Origin: Bordetella parapertussis
Lineage (GTDB): Bacteria > Pseudomonadota > Gammaproteobacteria > Burkholderiales > SG8-41
Assembly: GCA_945864585.1 (NCBI GenBank)
Contig: CAMBCF010000034.1
Location: 1 to 44,187, forward strand
Reading direction: 5' to 3'
DNA: 44,187 nt
Part shown: piece by piece, positions 32,349-41,521 of the stretch
Numbering within the stretch: position 1 is the first letter of the stretch
How the letters are laid out: every line of letters begins with the position of its first letter
Notes under the pieces: generated by a model
The model's input: only the letters and a program-made list of their open reading frames with translations
Database searches by the model: none
What the model was told of the DNA's origin: nothing
Position numbers and translations under genes: made by a program

Positions 32349-33584
32349 TTATACCGGCTTGCGAAAAAGCACAATACGATTGGTATTGGTGCCCATGCTG
32401 TTGTTCGACACGCCCCAGATATTGGCGGTTTTGGTGAATTTCTGCGCGTTGATCGCTACTGCCATGCAGGCAAAGCCCGCCGAGATGCCGATGGGCGCAA
32501 CTACCTCTTCGAGCTTGATTTTTCCGCGCCGCACTTCGCCCACTTCAAACGCCACCCAACCGTTGGGTACGGTCACACGGTAAAGCTCGCGGAACACTTC
32601 CAGCATCGCGGTTGACCAGTGCGACACGGTGCTGCACATGGTGATGCGCGAGGCGACTTCGGCCGCGTCGTGGGCGTTGAACCAGCAGCGCAGCCAATTG
32701 TCTTTTGAGTACTGCACCACGTCGAGAAACGGTGGCGAGGTCACCGTGAGTTTCACCGACTCGGTGGGGATGCCCAGCGTGCTGGCGGCGCTGTCTTCCA
32801 TGAAGGTGGCGGTTTCGGCGGCGCTGCGCAGGCGTTCGCGATCCTGTGGCGTGAGCTTGCCTTGCAACTGCTGCGATTTGCGCAGTATCAATTGGCGGAT
32901 GTCACGGTACTCGGGTTTTTGTTTCAGGCGCGCGTTAATGCGAATCTGGTTTTCCGCGGTTGTGGCCTGATTGGGCGGCAGCGTGTATACCGAAAAAAAT
33001 CCCGGCGAATGGCCGGTCAGCCGGTTGGTCGCGACCATGCGTATCCAGCGGTCGGTGGCGTCCTCGGTATAGTCCGCGCGCCGGTAGATCAGGTAGCGGC
33101 GCAGCGCCAGCAGTTCACGCTCGGTGTCACGGTGATAGAACATCGACAGCTCGATATCCTTGCGCTCGCGTCCACCCATTCGCAGCATTTTTAAACGCGC
33201 CGCAATGTCGTTCAGATCGGGCAGTTCCAGCCGTGGCTGCGTGAGTATCGACGACAGCGGATTAACATCGTTGGCGATAATGCAGCGCCCGTGCAGGGCG
33301 GCTTCGACCGCGGTAGTGCCGCGCCCGCTGAACGGATCGTAAACAATGTCGCCGGGCTCGGTCAGCCGCTCGATAAAGTAAGCAGGCAGTTGCGGCTTGT
33401 AGCACGCACGGTAGGAGATTTCGTGGATCGAGCTCGCCTGCCGCTGCAGCGCGGTCCACATCTCGCTTTGGTAGACCGGTATATCCTGGGTGTAGACCTC
33501 ACGCGAGCGCGCGCGCCGCGACGGAATCGATGCCCCCTGTACCCGCAAACTGCCTGTTGCCAGCGCCGAGTCGAAGCTGAGCAT
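32349..33584 (-). CDS. Site-specific DNA methyltransferase, solitary
   Basis: A 411-residue amino-methyltransferase. The AdoMet-binding motif I is DPFSGRGTTAVEAAL (near residue 84), and the catalytic motif IV is TSPPFLDVVQYS (near 282). SPPF suits N4-cytosine methylation, though N6-adenine is not excluded. The variable region between the motifs (about 120-270) would read the target, which cannot be predicted. No restriction endonuclease gene is recognisable on either side, so it is likely solitary or a leftover. The ATG at 33584 has GGAGG six bases upstream. Repeated GAGGTA elements surround this start. Confidence 0.88.
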   Translation of the reverse strand: MLSFDSALATGSLRVQGASIPSRRARSREVYTQDIPVYQSEMWTALQRQASSIHEISYRACYKPQLPAYFIERLTEPGDIVYDPFSGRGTTAVEAALHGRCIIANDVNPLSSILTQPRLELPDLNDIAARLKMLRMGGRERKDIELSMFYHRDTERELLALRRYLIYRRADYTEDATDRWIRMVATNRLTGHSPGFFSVYTLPPNQATTAENQIRINARLKQKPEYRDIRQLILRKSQQLQGKLTPQDRERLRSAAETATFMEDSAASTLGIPTESVKLTVTSPPFLDVVQYSKDNWLRCWFNAHDAAEVASRITMCSTVSHWSTAMLEVFRELYRVTVPNGWVAFEVGEVRRGKIKLEEVVAPIGISAGFACMAVAINAQKFTKTANIWGVSNNSMGTNTNRIVLFRKPV

Positions 33585-33588
33585 TGCG

Positions 33589-33705
33589 TACCTCCCCGTA
33601 GCAAGATGCGAGGTATGGTACGTGGATTTTAAAAAAAGTACAAGTACCTCAATGGGTTATATGCTTTTACTAAAGCGAGGTATAAGGTACTGGATGAAAG
33701 TACCA
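33589..33705. promoter_or_regulatory. Cluster of GAGGTA/GTAC elements before the methyltransferase
   Basis: The hexamer GAGGTA occurs at 33610 and 33677 on the plus strand, and on the minus strand at 33645-33650 and 33589-33594, the last overlapping the methyltransferase ribosome site. GTAC occurs five times between about 33618 and 33704. The stretch is AT-rich against its surroundings. This could be an operator for self-control of the methyltransferase or shared control of the divergent stress-protein gene. Confidence 0.4.
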
Positions 33706-33813
33706 GAGTATGCGCAGTTTTTCGCTGCGCTATGCTGCAGGTCGCGGGAGCTATGCGGCGCGATGTTATGCTTGGCGGCGATTGCTCACCCTGCCGGCCA
33801 GAGGTGTGTCAAC

Positions 33814-34650
33814 ATGAAAACCATACTGCTCCCCTTTTATGACGACGACGTTTCGCAGCACGCGTTCGAATTGTCGACACGGATTGTGCGCCCGCTGAAC
33901 GGCTATCTCGAAGGGCTCTTCGTTCTGCGCCGTCCGCCGATTGTCGACGGCGATCTTCTTTCGGAAGCGCATTTTGCCCAGTTCGATGAGGAGTGCCGGC
34001 GCGTGGCTGCGCGGGCACGCACGCGTTTTGACGTCTGCGCCGCAGCTCAAGGTCTTGCTGTCGACGCCGCCAGTGTTTCGGGTGGCGCGGCGGCCGGCTG
34101 GCGGGAATTCGAGGGCGTGGAGGGACAAGTGGTTGGCAGTCAAGGACGGCTTTTTGATCTCATCGTTGTGGGGCGCGATTTCGGGCGTCCGTGGCGGGAC
34201 TGGCGCGTGATGGTCGAGTCGGCGCTGTTCGAGAGCGGCCGGCCGGTGCTACTCGCACCCGAAAACCCCGGCACGATCTTCGGCGAGCACGTGATCATCG
34301 CTTGGAATTCGAGCACCGAAACCGCCCGCACGGTCGCCTTCGCGATGCCGCTGCTGGCGCGTGCGCGCAGCGTGACCGTACTCTCTGTCGAGGGCTGGGG
34401 CGTTCCCGGCCCAGCGAGCGAAGAACTCGCTGTTTATCTCGGGCGCGCCGGCGTGCCCGCCAGCGCGCGTACTGTTGACCCCGGTGGACGCTCCGCGGGC
34501 GTTACGATACTCGACGAGTGTTCCCGCAACGGCGCCGATCTCCTGATTAAGGGCGCGTACACACAGAGCCGGCTGCGGCAGTTGATCTTCGGCGGCGCCA
34601 CCCGGCACATCCTTACGCACGCGCAGATCCCTGTCCTGCTCGCACACTGA
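33814..34650 (+). CDS. Universal stress protein with two UspA domains
   Basis: A 278-residue protein built of two UspA domains. The first starts with MKTILLPFYDDDVSQHAFE; the second starts near residue 152 with HVIIAWNSSTETARTVAF and ends with the nucleotide-binding segment KGAYTQSRLRQLIFGGATRH. Many relatives have GAYGHSRLRE there; the change of G to T in the loop may weaken ATP binding. Such tandem proteins respond to stress or starvation. The ATG at 33814 has GAGGTG seven bases upstream; the longer frame from 33622 is not supported. Confidence 0.85.
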   Translation: MKTILLPFYDDDVSQHAFELSTRIVRPLNGYLEGLFVLRRPPIVDGDLLSEAHFAQFDEECRRVAARARTRFDVCAAAQGLAVDAASVSGGAAAGWREFEGVEGQVVGSQGRLFDLIVVGRDFGRPWRDWRVMVESALFESGRPVLLAPENPGTIFGEHVIIAWNSSTETARTVAFAMPLLARARSVTVLSVEGWGVPGPASEELAVYLGRAGVPASARTVDPGGRSAGVTILDECSRNGADLLIKGAYTQSRLRQLIFGGATRHILTHAQIPVLLAH

Positions 34651-34706
34651 GCCGCGTTCGTCAATCACCGCGCACCCTTCGTCATTCGACCCGGGCAGAA
34701 TAACTT

Positions 34707-35774
34707 TCAATCCGCCGTGAACTGGACCACCCGGTTGCGTCCGAGATTCTTAGCCTGATACAACGCGCGATCGGCGCATGACGCGAGGTCGTCGAGCGTG
34801 TCGCCGTGCTCAGGATAGCCCGCAACGCCGATGCTGACCGTGCAGCCGACCTGCATGCCGGCGATTTCCAGCGGCGAGGTGGCCATGGTGTTGCGGATAC
34901 GCTCGGCCACGACCAGCGCACCGTTTAGCGGGGTGTCCGACAGGAACACAATGAACTCGTCGCCGCCGTAGCGCGCGGGCACGTCAGTTTTGCGCAATTC
35001 TGCGCGTATAGCTATCGCTAACTGCGCAAGCAGCAGGTTGCCCGCCTCGTGGCCGGGGCTGTCGTTGACCAGTTTCAGATTATCTGAGTCGATCATGAGG
35101 ATGGACGACTTGCGTTTGTAGCGCACCACCTGAGCAAACAGCCGCTGGGTGGCGATTGCAAACCCGCGCAGGTTGGGCAGTCCGGTAAGCGCGTCGGTCT
35201 CGGCCAGCAGCTTGGCGCGAGTCAGCCCGAAGCGGATTTCGGCAGAAAACAGCGTCACGATGTAGGCGGTGAGCAGTACCGGCGCAAGCTGAACCCCGAA
35301 TTCTCCGTAAAAAGATAGCGTAAGCAATTTTTCGGCTGACGCGTCCCCGCCGAGATACAGATAACATGCCGCAATCAGGCCGACCTGGGCGAGTGTGATC
35401 AGCTTTCCGAGCGTGAGGGCGGTGGTGATGACCGGCAGCAGGTAGGAATTGACCATAGGGCCAGACAATGAGTCGGTGAGTCCGATCACCCACGTGATCA
35501 ACGCGATCATTGCCCAGGATTCGATGGCAATCTTCCAGGTGTTCTCGCTTTGGGAAAAAGGGGTATAGCGGCAGACCATCACAAACGCGACGTAGAAAAA
35601 CAGCCCGGAGGTGAGCGCGCCGTAGACCGCCCCGTCGGCTATCTTTTCTCCGAACACGAGATAGATCAGCACCAGGCTGACCAGCAGCCAGTAGATATGG
35701 GCGACGATTCGAGAGATGCCCCGCGTAACCGGTCCCCTGTCGGCGTTATGTAAATCCCAGCCGAAGCCCGGCAC
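34707..35774 (-). CDS. Membrane-bound diguanylate cyclase
   Basis: A 355-residue enzyme making cyclic di-GMP. About six hydrophobic segments fill residues 15-175 as a sensory membrane domain. The GGDEF domain follows from DALTGLPNLRGF (near 200), with the active-site RYGGDEFIVFL (near 285) and RKTD five residues before it as an intact inhibitory I-site. The catalytic site is complete. I place the start at GTG 35774, with GGGGGA just upstream; the frame stays open to 35984 but those codons overlap a ccoN remnant on the other strand and do not look coding. Confidence 0.85.
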   Translation of the reverse strand: MPGFGWDLHNADRGPVTRGISRIVAHIYWLLVSLVLIYLVFGEKIADGAVYGALTSGLFFYVAFVMVCRYTPFSQSENTWKIAIESWAMIALITWVIGLTDSLSGPMVNSYLLPVITTALTLGKLITLAQVGLIAACYLYLGGDASAEKLLTLSFYGEFGVQLAPVLLTAYIVTLFSAEIRFGLTRAKLLAETDALTGLPNLRGFAIATQRLFAQVVRYKRKSSILMIDSDNLKLVNDSPGHEAGNLLLAQLAIAIRAELRKTDVPARYGGDEFIVFLSDTPLNGALVVAERIRNTMATSPLEIAGMQVGCTVSIGVAGYPEHGDTLDDLASCADRALYQAKNLGRNRVVQFTAD

Positions 35775-35810
35775 AATCCCCCAACGTTTAACGACAGGCG
35801 GAAGACATGA

Positions 35811-36203
35811 GCGCTTCAGCAGTATTACATGATTCCGCGACTGTGGGGTCGGGTCGAGATGTACAGCATCAAGCTGATCACCCTGCACTTCTGGATCGCC
35901 ACACTGGGCATCGTGCTCTACATCGCCGCGATGTGGATTGCGGGTGTGATGCAGGGTCTGATGTGGCGCGCAGTGAATGCGCATGGCACCTTGACGTACA
36001 GCTTTGTTGAAAGCGTGAAGGCGAGTTATCCGTACTGGGCCATTCGCCTCATTGGCGGCGCGATGTTCTTCTGCGGCATGCGCATCATGGTTTACAACAC
36101 CTATAAAACGGTGCGGCTCGGCAACGCCTATGGCGCGCCGATCCCGGCCATCGACAACCGTTCGCCTGCAGGCATCAATGCCGTACCAGCTTTTGAAGTT
36201 TGA
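35811..36203 (+). pseudogene. ccoN: 5'-truncated ccoN (cbb3 oxidase subunit I)
   Basis: The frame encodes only the last ~130 residues of CcoN: YYMIPRLWGRVEMYSIKL, HFWIATLGIVLYIAAMWIAG, MQGLMWRAVNAHGTLTYSFV and the last helix. Full CcoN has about 470 residues, and all haem and copper ligands are in the missing part, so this cannot be an active oxidase subunit. A stop at 35808-35810 precedes the homology, and the divergent diguanylate cyclase starts 37 bases further left. The intact ccoO gene follows after three bases, as in a normal cco operon. Confidence 0.88.
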
Positions 36204-36206
36204 CCT

Positions 36207-36821
36207 ATGAAATTTTCACACGACACCATTAAAAAAAACATCGGCTGGATGGCGGTTCTGGTGGTGCTCGTGATCAGCGTGGGCGGCCTGGTGGAAATCA
36301 TCCCGCTGTTTTACCAGAAATCGCTGACCGAGCCGGTGGCTGGACTAAAACCTTATAGCGCACTGCAACTGGCAGGGCGCGATATTTACCAGCGTGAAGG
36401 TTGCCACAACTGTCACTCGCAGATGATCCGCCCGTTCCGTGCAGAGACCGAGCGTTACGGCCACTATTCGGTCGCGGCCGAGTTTGTCTACGACCATCCG
36501 TTCCAGTGGGGTAGCAAGCGCACCGGGCCGGACCTGCATCGCGTCGGCGGACGTTACAGCGATGACTGGCATCGGCTGCACCTGCGTCAGCCGCTTGATC
36601 TCGTGCCGGAATCGAACATGCCAGCCTATCCGTGGCTGGCCAAGACCATGCTTGACCCGACTGAGTCCGCACCACGGATGAAAGCGCTCGCGCGCGTTGG
36701 CGTGCCGTACAGCAAGGAAGAGATCGACCAGGCCGCAGAAGCAGTCAAAGGCAAAACTGAGGAAGATGCAATGGTCGCCTATCTGCAAGTACTCGGCACT
36801 GCGCTGAAGAATGTGAAATAG
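36207..36821 (+). CDS. ccoO: cbb3-type cytochrome c oxidase subunit II
   Basis: A 204-residue membrane-anchored monohaem cytochrome c of the cbb3 oxidase. An N-terminal membrane helix (about 12-32) is followed by the haem-binding CHNCH (near 67) in [16 protein letters not shown], and the axial methionine is expected in ESNMPAYPW (near 138). The length is full. It needs CcoN and CcoP to work; CcoN is truncated here, and no ccoQ, ccoP or ccoGHIS follows. It may be nonfunctional unless complete copies exist elsewhere. Confidence 0.93.
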   Translation: MKFSHDTIKKNIGWMAVLVVLVISVGGLVEIIPLFYQKSLTEPVAGLKPYSALQLAGRDIYQREGCHNCHSQMIRPFRAETERYGHYSVAAEFVYDHPFQWGSKRTGPDLHRVGGRYSDDWHRLHLRQPLDLVPESNMPAYPWLAKTMLDPTESAPRMKALARVGVPYSKEEIDQAAEAVKGKTEEDAMVAYLQVLGTALKNVK

Positions 36822-36828
36822 CCATGGA

Positions 36829-37440
36829 CGCGCGTTTGATCCGATGGAAAACGACAGCATGATGGGCGGCAAGGGCGACAGTTCGATGACGCAGATGCAT
36901 GGCGGCGGGCGGCTTGCCGACGGGCTTGAGTTCAATCTTTTGAAACTCGTGGTGGCGAAAGCCGCTCAAGGGCCGCGCGAAGCGCCGGCGCGCCTGTCGA
37001 CACTTGCGCCAATCGATACGACGGGCGTTCGTCCACGCCATGTCACGCTTTCGATGGGGAAAATGCAATGGCTGATCAACGGCCAGCGTTACCAGCCTTA
37101 CGCCGCCGCGTTCGAAGTGCAGCGGGCGGTCGAGGTGTGGGATATCGAAAACGCCAAGCACAGCATGATCCACCCGATGCACCTGCACGGCTTTTCATTT
37201 CAGGTGCTCGGACGCAGCAACAGTCCCGAGGCGTTGCGTCCTCTGGCCACGGAGAGCGGCGGGCTTACGGTCGCCGACCTGGGCTGGAAAGACACGGTGC
37301 TGGTCTGGCCTGGCGAAACCGTACGTATCGCCATTGACTTCCGGCAAGCGTCCCCGGGCGAGCAACTCTTCTTGTTTCATTGCCACAATCTGGAGCACGA
37401 GGATGCCGACATGATGGTCAACTTTCGAATTACGGTGTAG
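36829..37440 (+). pseudogene. 5'-truncated multicopper oxidase
   Basis: About 200 residues corresponding to the third cupredoxin domain of a multicopper oxidase of CueO/CopA type. Copper ligands are visible in HPMHLHGFSFQVLGR and LFLFHCHNLEHEDADMM, the latter also giving the type 1 site. A methionine-rich segment (MENDSMMGG, MTQMHGG) lies at the start. Full enzymes have about 450-600 residues with two earlier cupredoxin domains, absent here. The frame has a stop at 36814, and the homology begins right after the ccoO stop. A shortened protein from the ATG at 36844 (198 residues) could be made but would lack copper sites. Confidence 0.82.
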
Positions 37441-37603
37441 CGTAAGGCAAGGCCGCAGGCGACGCTGCCGAAAAACTATTTTTATTTGGTGCAAAAAGTT
37501 GCATGGTCGCTGCTGCATTGCACTGTGGGCGATGTCCTGATTGCACTTTTGCCGCCAGTGATGGTGGGCGCCTATCGAACATTAAAGGAATCGAGACAAG
37601 ACT

Positions 37604-40102
37604 ATGGCAACTGATCCGGTATGCGGCATGAAGGTCGATGAGCGGACCGCGGCAGGCAGCAGCGTGTTCGAGGGTAAAAATTATTTCTTCTGCTCGGTTG
37701 GCTGCAAGACCAAATTCGAGGCAAAGCCGTCGGCGTACACGGGTGCGCCGCCACCCACCGGTAACACCATGGCGGCCGCCAAAGACCCTGTCTGCGGCAT
37801 GACGGTAAACCCGGCAACGGCGCGTAATTTCGCGCATGCCGGCGCCACCTATTATTTCTGCGGCGCATCCTGCGAGACGAAATTTCGCGCCAATCCCGCG
37901 CAGTACCTTGCCGCGCCCGCTGCGCCAGCCGCTCACCAACACCATGCGCACGCAGCATCCCCATCAACGGCCCCGGCCGCTGCCAGCGTCAACGTGGCAT
38001 ACACCTGCCCGATGCATTCGGAGGTGCTGCGTGATGCGCCTGGCGATTGCCCGCTCTGCGGCATGGCGCTGGTGCCGATCGCGGGCACTGGGGAATCCGA
38101 CGATTCCGAATTGCGCGATCTCAGGCGGCGGCTGTGGATCGGCACCGCGCTGTCGATCCCGCTGGTGGTGCTGGCGATGTCGCCGATGATCGGCATTCAT
38201 GAGTTGTTCGGCTTGCAGCCACGGGCACGCGGCTGGGTCGAGTTCGCACTGGGCACGCCGGTGGTGTTGTGGGTCGGCTGGCCGATCCTGCGCAAATTCT
38301 GGTTCTCGCTCGTACACCGCGCGCTCAACATGTACACGTTGATCGGCCTGGGGGTGGGGCTCGCCTACCTGTTCAGTCTCGCCGCCGTGCTCATGCCCGG
38401 CTGGTTTCCGCAGGAGTTCCGTGAACACGACGGCGCGGTAGGCACTTATTTCGAGGCCGCTGCGGTGATCGTGACGCTGGTGATACTGGGCGATTTTCTG
38501 CAGTTGCGGGCCATGGGACAGACCGGCCAGGCTATTCAACAACTGCTGCAGCTCGCGCCCAACCTCGCGTGGCGACTGCGCGACGACGGCAGCGAGGAAC
38601 AGGTGGCATTAGAGGCAGTCACTGTCGGCAACCGGCTGCGCGTGAAGCCGGGCGAGAAGATACCGGTGGACGGCACAGTACTCGAAGGCAGCAGCAGAGT
38701 GGATGAATCGATGATCACCGGCGAGCCGGTGCCGGTGGCCAAGGCCGCTGGCGGTAAAGTCACTGGCGCCACCGTAAACGGTAACGGCTCATTGCTCATC
38801 CGTGCCGAGCGGGTGGGCGCAGACACGCTGCTGGCGCGCATCGTTCGCATGGTAGGCGAGGCGCAGCGCACGCGCGCGCCGATCCAGCGGCTCGCCGATG
38901 TCATCGCTGCGTACTTCGTGCAAATCGTGGTGGTCATCGCCATTGCGACAGCGCTGACCTGGTGGTTCTTCGGCCCGGAGCCGAGACTCGGCTACGCGTT
39001 TCTCAACGCGATTGCGGTTTTGATCATCGCCTGTCCCTGCGCAGTGGGTCTTGCCACACCCATCTCGATGACGGTGGCGATGGGGGAAGGTGCGCGCGCC
39101 GGCATCCTCTTTCGCAATGCCGAGGCGATTGAACGCATGCGCGATATCGATATCGTGGTGGTGGACAAGACCGGCACGCTGACCCTCGGCCACCCCGCAC
39201 TGACAGATTTTATCGCCGAAGGCATTGCGGAAAATGAAGCGCTCGCACTCGTAGCGGCGGTGGAACAGCTATCCGAACATCCGATAGGACTGGCGATCGT
39301 GGGGGGCGCCAAGGCGCGCGGGCTGACAACCAAGACGGCCACGGCATTCGAGGCAGTAAACGGTCTCGGCGTAGTGGCCGCAGTCGATGGCAAGCGCGTG
39401 CTGGTAGGTAGCCGTGGCTTTTTGGCGCAGCGCGACGTTGATACCCGGCCTTGGGAAGAACGCGCGGAAGCCTGGCGTACGGACGCCAAGACGGTAGTGT
39501 TTTTTGCGATTGATGGTAAGGCAGGAGGCATTGCGGCGGTGGCTGATCCGATCAAGGAAAGCACGCCGGACGCGATCGCGGCGCTCAAACGCACAGGCGT
39601 GCGCATCGTGATGCTTACCGGCGATTCGCGCGGCACGGCTAACGCCGTCGCCCGGCAACTCGGCATCGACGAGGCGCTTGCCGAGGTGCTGCCCGAAGAC
39701 AAGGCCGGACACGTGAAGCGTCTGCAGGCCGAAGGGCGCAAAGTCGCAATGGCGGGTGATGGCATCAATGATGCGCCGGCGCTCGCACAAGCCGACGTCG
39801 GCATCGCCATGGGTACCGGTACTGATGTCGCAATGGAGAGCGCCGGCGTAACGCTGGTCAAGGGTGATTTGCGCGGTATCGCACGCGCCGCCGTGCTGTC
39901 GCGCGCCACGATGCGCAATATCCGCCAGAACCTGGTATTCGCATTTGGTTACAACGCGCTCGGTATTCCGATTGCCGCCGGCGTGCTCTACCCGGCATTC
40001 GGCTTGCTGCTGTCGCCCATTTTTGCAGGCGCGGCGATGGCGTTAAGTTCGGTATCGGTGGTGACCAATGCGCTGCGGCTGCGCCGCATCCGCCTTTCGT
40101 AG
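37604..40102 (+). CDS. copA: Copper-type P1B ATPase with two YHS domains
   Basis: An 832-residue heavy-metal-exporting ATPase. Two YHS metal-binding domains come first, each with DPVCGM (near residues 4 and 61), then a heavy-metal-binding segment YTCPMHSEV with [10 protein letters not shown] (about 132-162). About eight membrane helices follow. TGEP lies near 371, the CPC metal site in [11 protein letters not shown] near 477, the phosphorylation site DKTGTLT near 521 and GDGIND near 719. The CPC site and the YHS/HMBD layout fit copper or silver export. It uses YHS domains instead of the usual CxxC HMA domains. It follows the multicopper oxidase remnant, consistent with a former copper-resistance cluster. 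Confidence 0.92.
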   Translation: MATDPVCGMKVDERTAAGSSVFEGKNYFFCSVGCKTKFEAKPSAYTGAPPPTGNTMAAAKDPVCGMTVNPATARNFAHAGATYYFCGASCETKFRANPAQYLAAPAAPAAHQHHAHAASPSTAPAAASVNVAYTCPMHSEVLRDAPGDCPLCGMALVPIAGTGESDDSELRDLRRRLWIGTALSIPLVVLAMSPMIGIHELFGLQPRARGWVEFALGTPVVLWVGWPILRKFWFSLVHRALNMYTLIGLGVGLAYLFSLAAVLMPGWFPQEFREHDGAVGTYFEAAAVIVTLVILGDFLQLRAMGQTGQAIQQLLQLAPNLAWRLRDDGSEEQVALEAVTVGNRLRVKPGEKIPVDGTVLEGSSRVDESMITGEPVPVAKAAGGKVTGATVNGNGSLLIRAERVGADTLLARIVRMVGEAQRTRAPIQRLADVIAAYFVQIVVVIAIATALTWWFFGPEPRLGYAFLNAIAVLIIACPCAVGLATPISMTVAMGEGARAGILFRNAEAIERMRDIDIVVVDKTGTLTLGHPALTDFIAEGIAENEALALVAAVEQLSEHPIGLAIVGGAKARGLTTKTATAFEAVNGLGVVAAVDGKRVLVGSRGFLAQRDVDTRPWEERAEAWRTDAKTVVFFAIDGKAGGIAAVADPIKESTPDAIAALKRTGVRIVMLTGDSRGTANAVARQLGIDEALAEVLPEDKAGHVKRLQAEGRKVAMAGDGINDAPALAQADVGIAMGTGTDVAMESAGVTLVKGDLRGIARAAVLSRATMRNIRQNLVFAFGYNALGIPIAAGVLYPAFGLLLSPIFAGAAMALSSVSVVTNALRLRRIRLS

Positions 40103-40135
40103 TATCGTTACGGCTCTTTCAGCGACTCTATCCCC

Positions 40136-41521
40136 ATGAATCTGCACACACTGCTCGCGCAGCGTGCCGCCGCCAACAAACCGTTGCGCGTGCTGCTGAT
40201 CGGCGCCGGTAAATTCGGCTCGATGTTTCTGTCGCAAGTGCGGCGCACGCCGGGCTTGCATTTGGTGGCGGTGGCCGACCTCTCGCCGCAACGCGCGCAA
40301 CAAAGCCTCGCGCGCGTGGGCTGGCCCGCCGAACAATATGCCGCGGCCTCGCTCGACCACGCGCGCAAGCACGGCGCCACCTTCATCACCGATGATGCGC
40401 AAGCCGCCATCGCCAGCGATGCCGTCGAAATTGCCATTGATGCCACCGGCAGTCCCGCCGCCGGCATCCGTCACGTGCTCGCCTGCTGCAAGCACGGCAA
40501 GCACATCGTGATGGTCAACGTTGAGGCCGATGCGCTGGTGGGCCCCTTGCTCGCGCAACGCGCGCGCGCAGCGGGCATCGTCTATACGCTGGCCTATGGC
40601 GATCAGCCGGCGCTGATTTGCGAGATGGTCGATTGGGCGCGCGCCGCAGGCTTTGAGGTGATTGCCGCGGGCAAAGGCACCAAGTATTTGCCGGCGTATC
40701 ACGAGGCCACGCCCGGCACGGTATGGGGGCATTACGGCTTCACACCCGAGCAGGTCGCGAGCGGCGACTTCAATGCGCAAATGTTCAATTCGTTTCTCGA
40801 TGGCACCAAATCGGCGATTGAAATGGCTGCGGTGGCAAACGCCACCGGTCTCACGCCCGCGCCCGGCGGATTGGCGTTTCCGCCGTGCGGCGTGGACGAT
40901 CTGCCGCGGGTGATGCGCCCGCGCGCCGAGGGCGGGCATCTTAATCATCGCGGCCAGGTCGAAGTCATATCCAGTCTGGAGCGCGACGGCCGCCCGGTGT
41001 TTCGCGATTTGCGCTGGGGTGTATACGTCAACTTCGCTGCCGACAGCGAGTATGTGCGCCGCTGCTTCAAGGAATACGGCCTGCACACCGACGACAGCGG
41101 TAACTATGCCGCGATGTACAAGCCCTATCACCTGATCGGCCTGGAGCTCGGCATCAGCGTGGCTTCGGCAGGGTTGCGCGGTGAAGCCACCGGGGCCGCC
41201 ACCGGTTTTCGCGGCGATGCAGTGGCCGTCGCCAAACGCGACCTGCGCGAAGGCGAAGCACTCGACGGCGAAGGCGGCTACACGGTGTATGGCCGGCTGA
41301 TGCCCGCCGCCGATTCACTGGCGTGCATGGGGCTGCCCATCGGGCTCGCGCATGGCGTGAAAATGACGCGGCGCGTGGCCAAGGGTCAGACCGTAACCTG
41401 GAATGACATCGCCGCGCCGGACAGTGAAGCGGTGCGGGTGCGGCGCGAGATGGAAGCGGCATTTCGCAGCGCGCCGGGTGGAGTCTATACGCTAGAATCC
41501 GTTCATGAGCGCGCTGGATAA
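40136..41521 (+). CDS. COG4091-type NAD(P)-dependent dehydrogenase with SAF domain
   Basis: A 461-residue oxidoreductase. The N-terminal Rossmann fold shows VLLIGAGKFGSMFL (near 19-32), and the middle domain has KGTKYLPAYHEATPGTVWGHYG. The C-terminal part (about 360-461) is an SAF-like domain with KRDLREGEALDGEGGYTVYG. This is the predicted homoserine-dehydrogenase-like family COG4091, some of whose members act in sugar-acid and erythritol-type pathways; the substrate here is not known. Its 3' end overlaps glcD by 17 bases, so the product may feed a 2-hydroxy acid oxidase. Confidence 0.85.
   Translation: MNLHTLLAQRAAANKPLRVLLIGAGKFGSMFLSQVRRTPGLHLVAVADLSPQRAQQSLARVGWPAEQYAAASLDHARKHGATFITDDAQAAIASDAVEIAIDATGSPAAGIRHVLACCKHGKHIVMVNVEADALVGPLLAQRARAAGIVYTLAYGDQPALICEMVDWARAAGFEVIAAGKGTKYLPAYHEATPGTVWGHYGFTPEQVASGDFNAQMFNSFLDGTKSAIEMAAVANATGLTPAPGGLAFPPCGVDDLPRVMRPRAEGGHLNHRGQVEVISSLERDGRPVFRDLRWGVYVNFAADSEYVRRCFKEYGLHTDDSGNYAAMYKPYHLIGLELGISVASAGLRGEATGAATGFRGDAVAVAKRDLREGEALDGEGGYTVYGRLMPAADSLACMGLPIGLAHGVKMTRRVAKGQTVTWNDIAAPDSEAVRVRREMEAAFRSAPGGVYTLESVHERAG

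Noticed and set aside
33622-33813. 64-residue N-terminal extension of the universal stress protein
   Set aside because: UspA proteins start at MKTILLPF; the upstream codons cover the regulatory repeats and lack similarity.
35775-35984. N-terminal extension of the diguanylate cyclase
   Set aside because: The extra 70 codons overlap the ccoN remnant in antisense, are rich in His and Pro without pattern, and have no ribosome site.
36824-36859. Start of a ccoQ gene after ccoO (ATG at 36824)
   Set aside because: It gives only 12 codons before a stop and no membrane helix; at best it is the first few codons of a lost gene.
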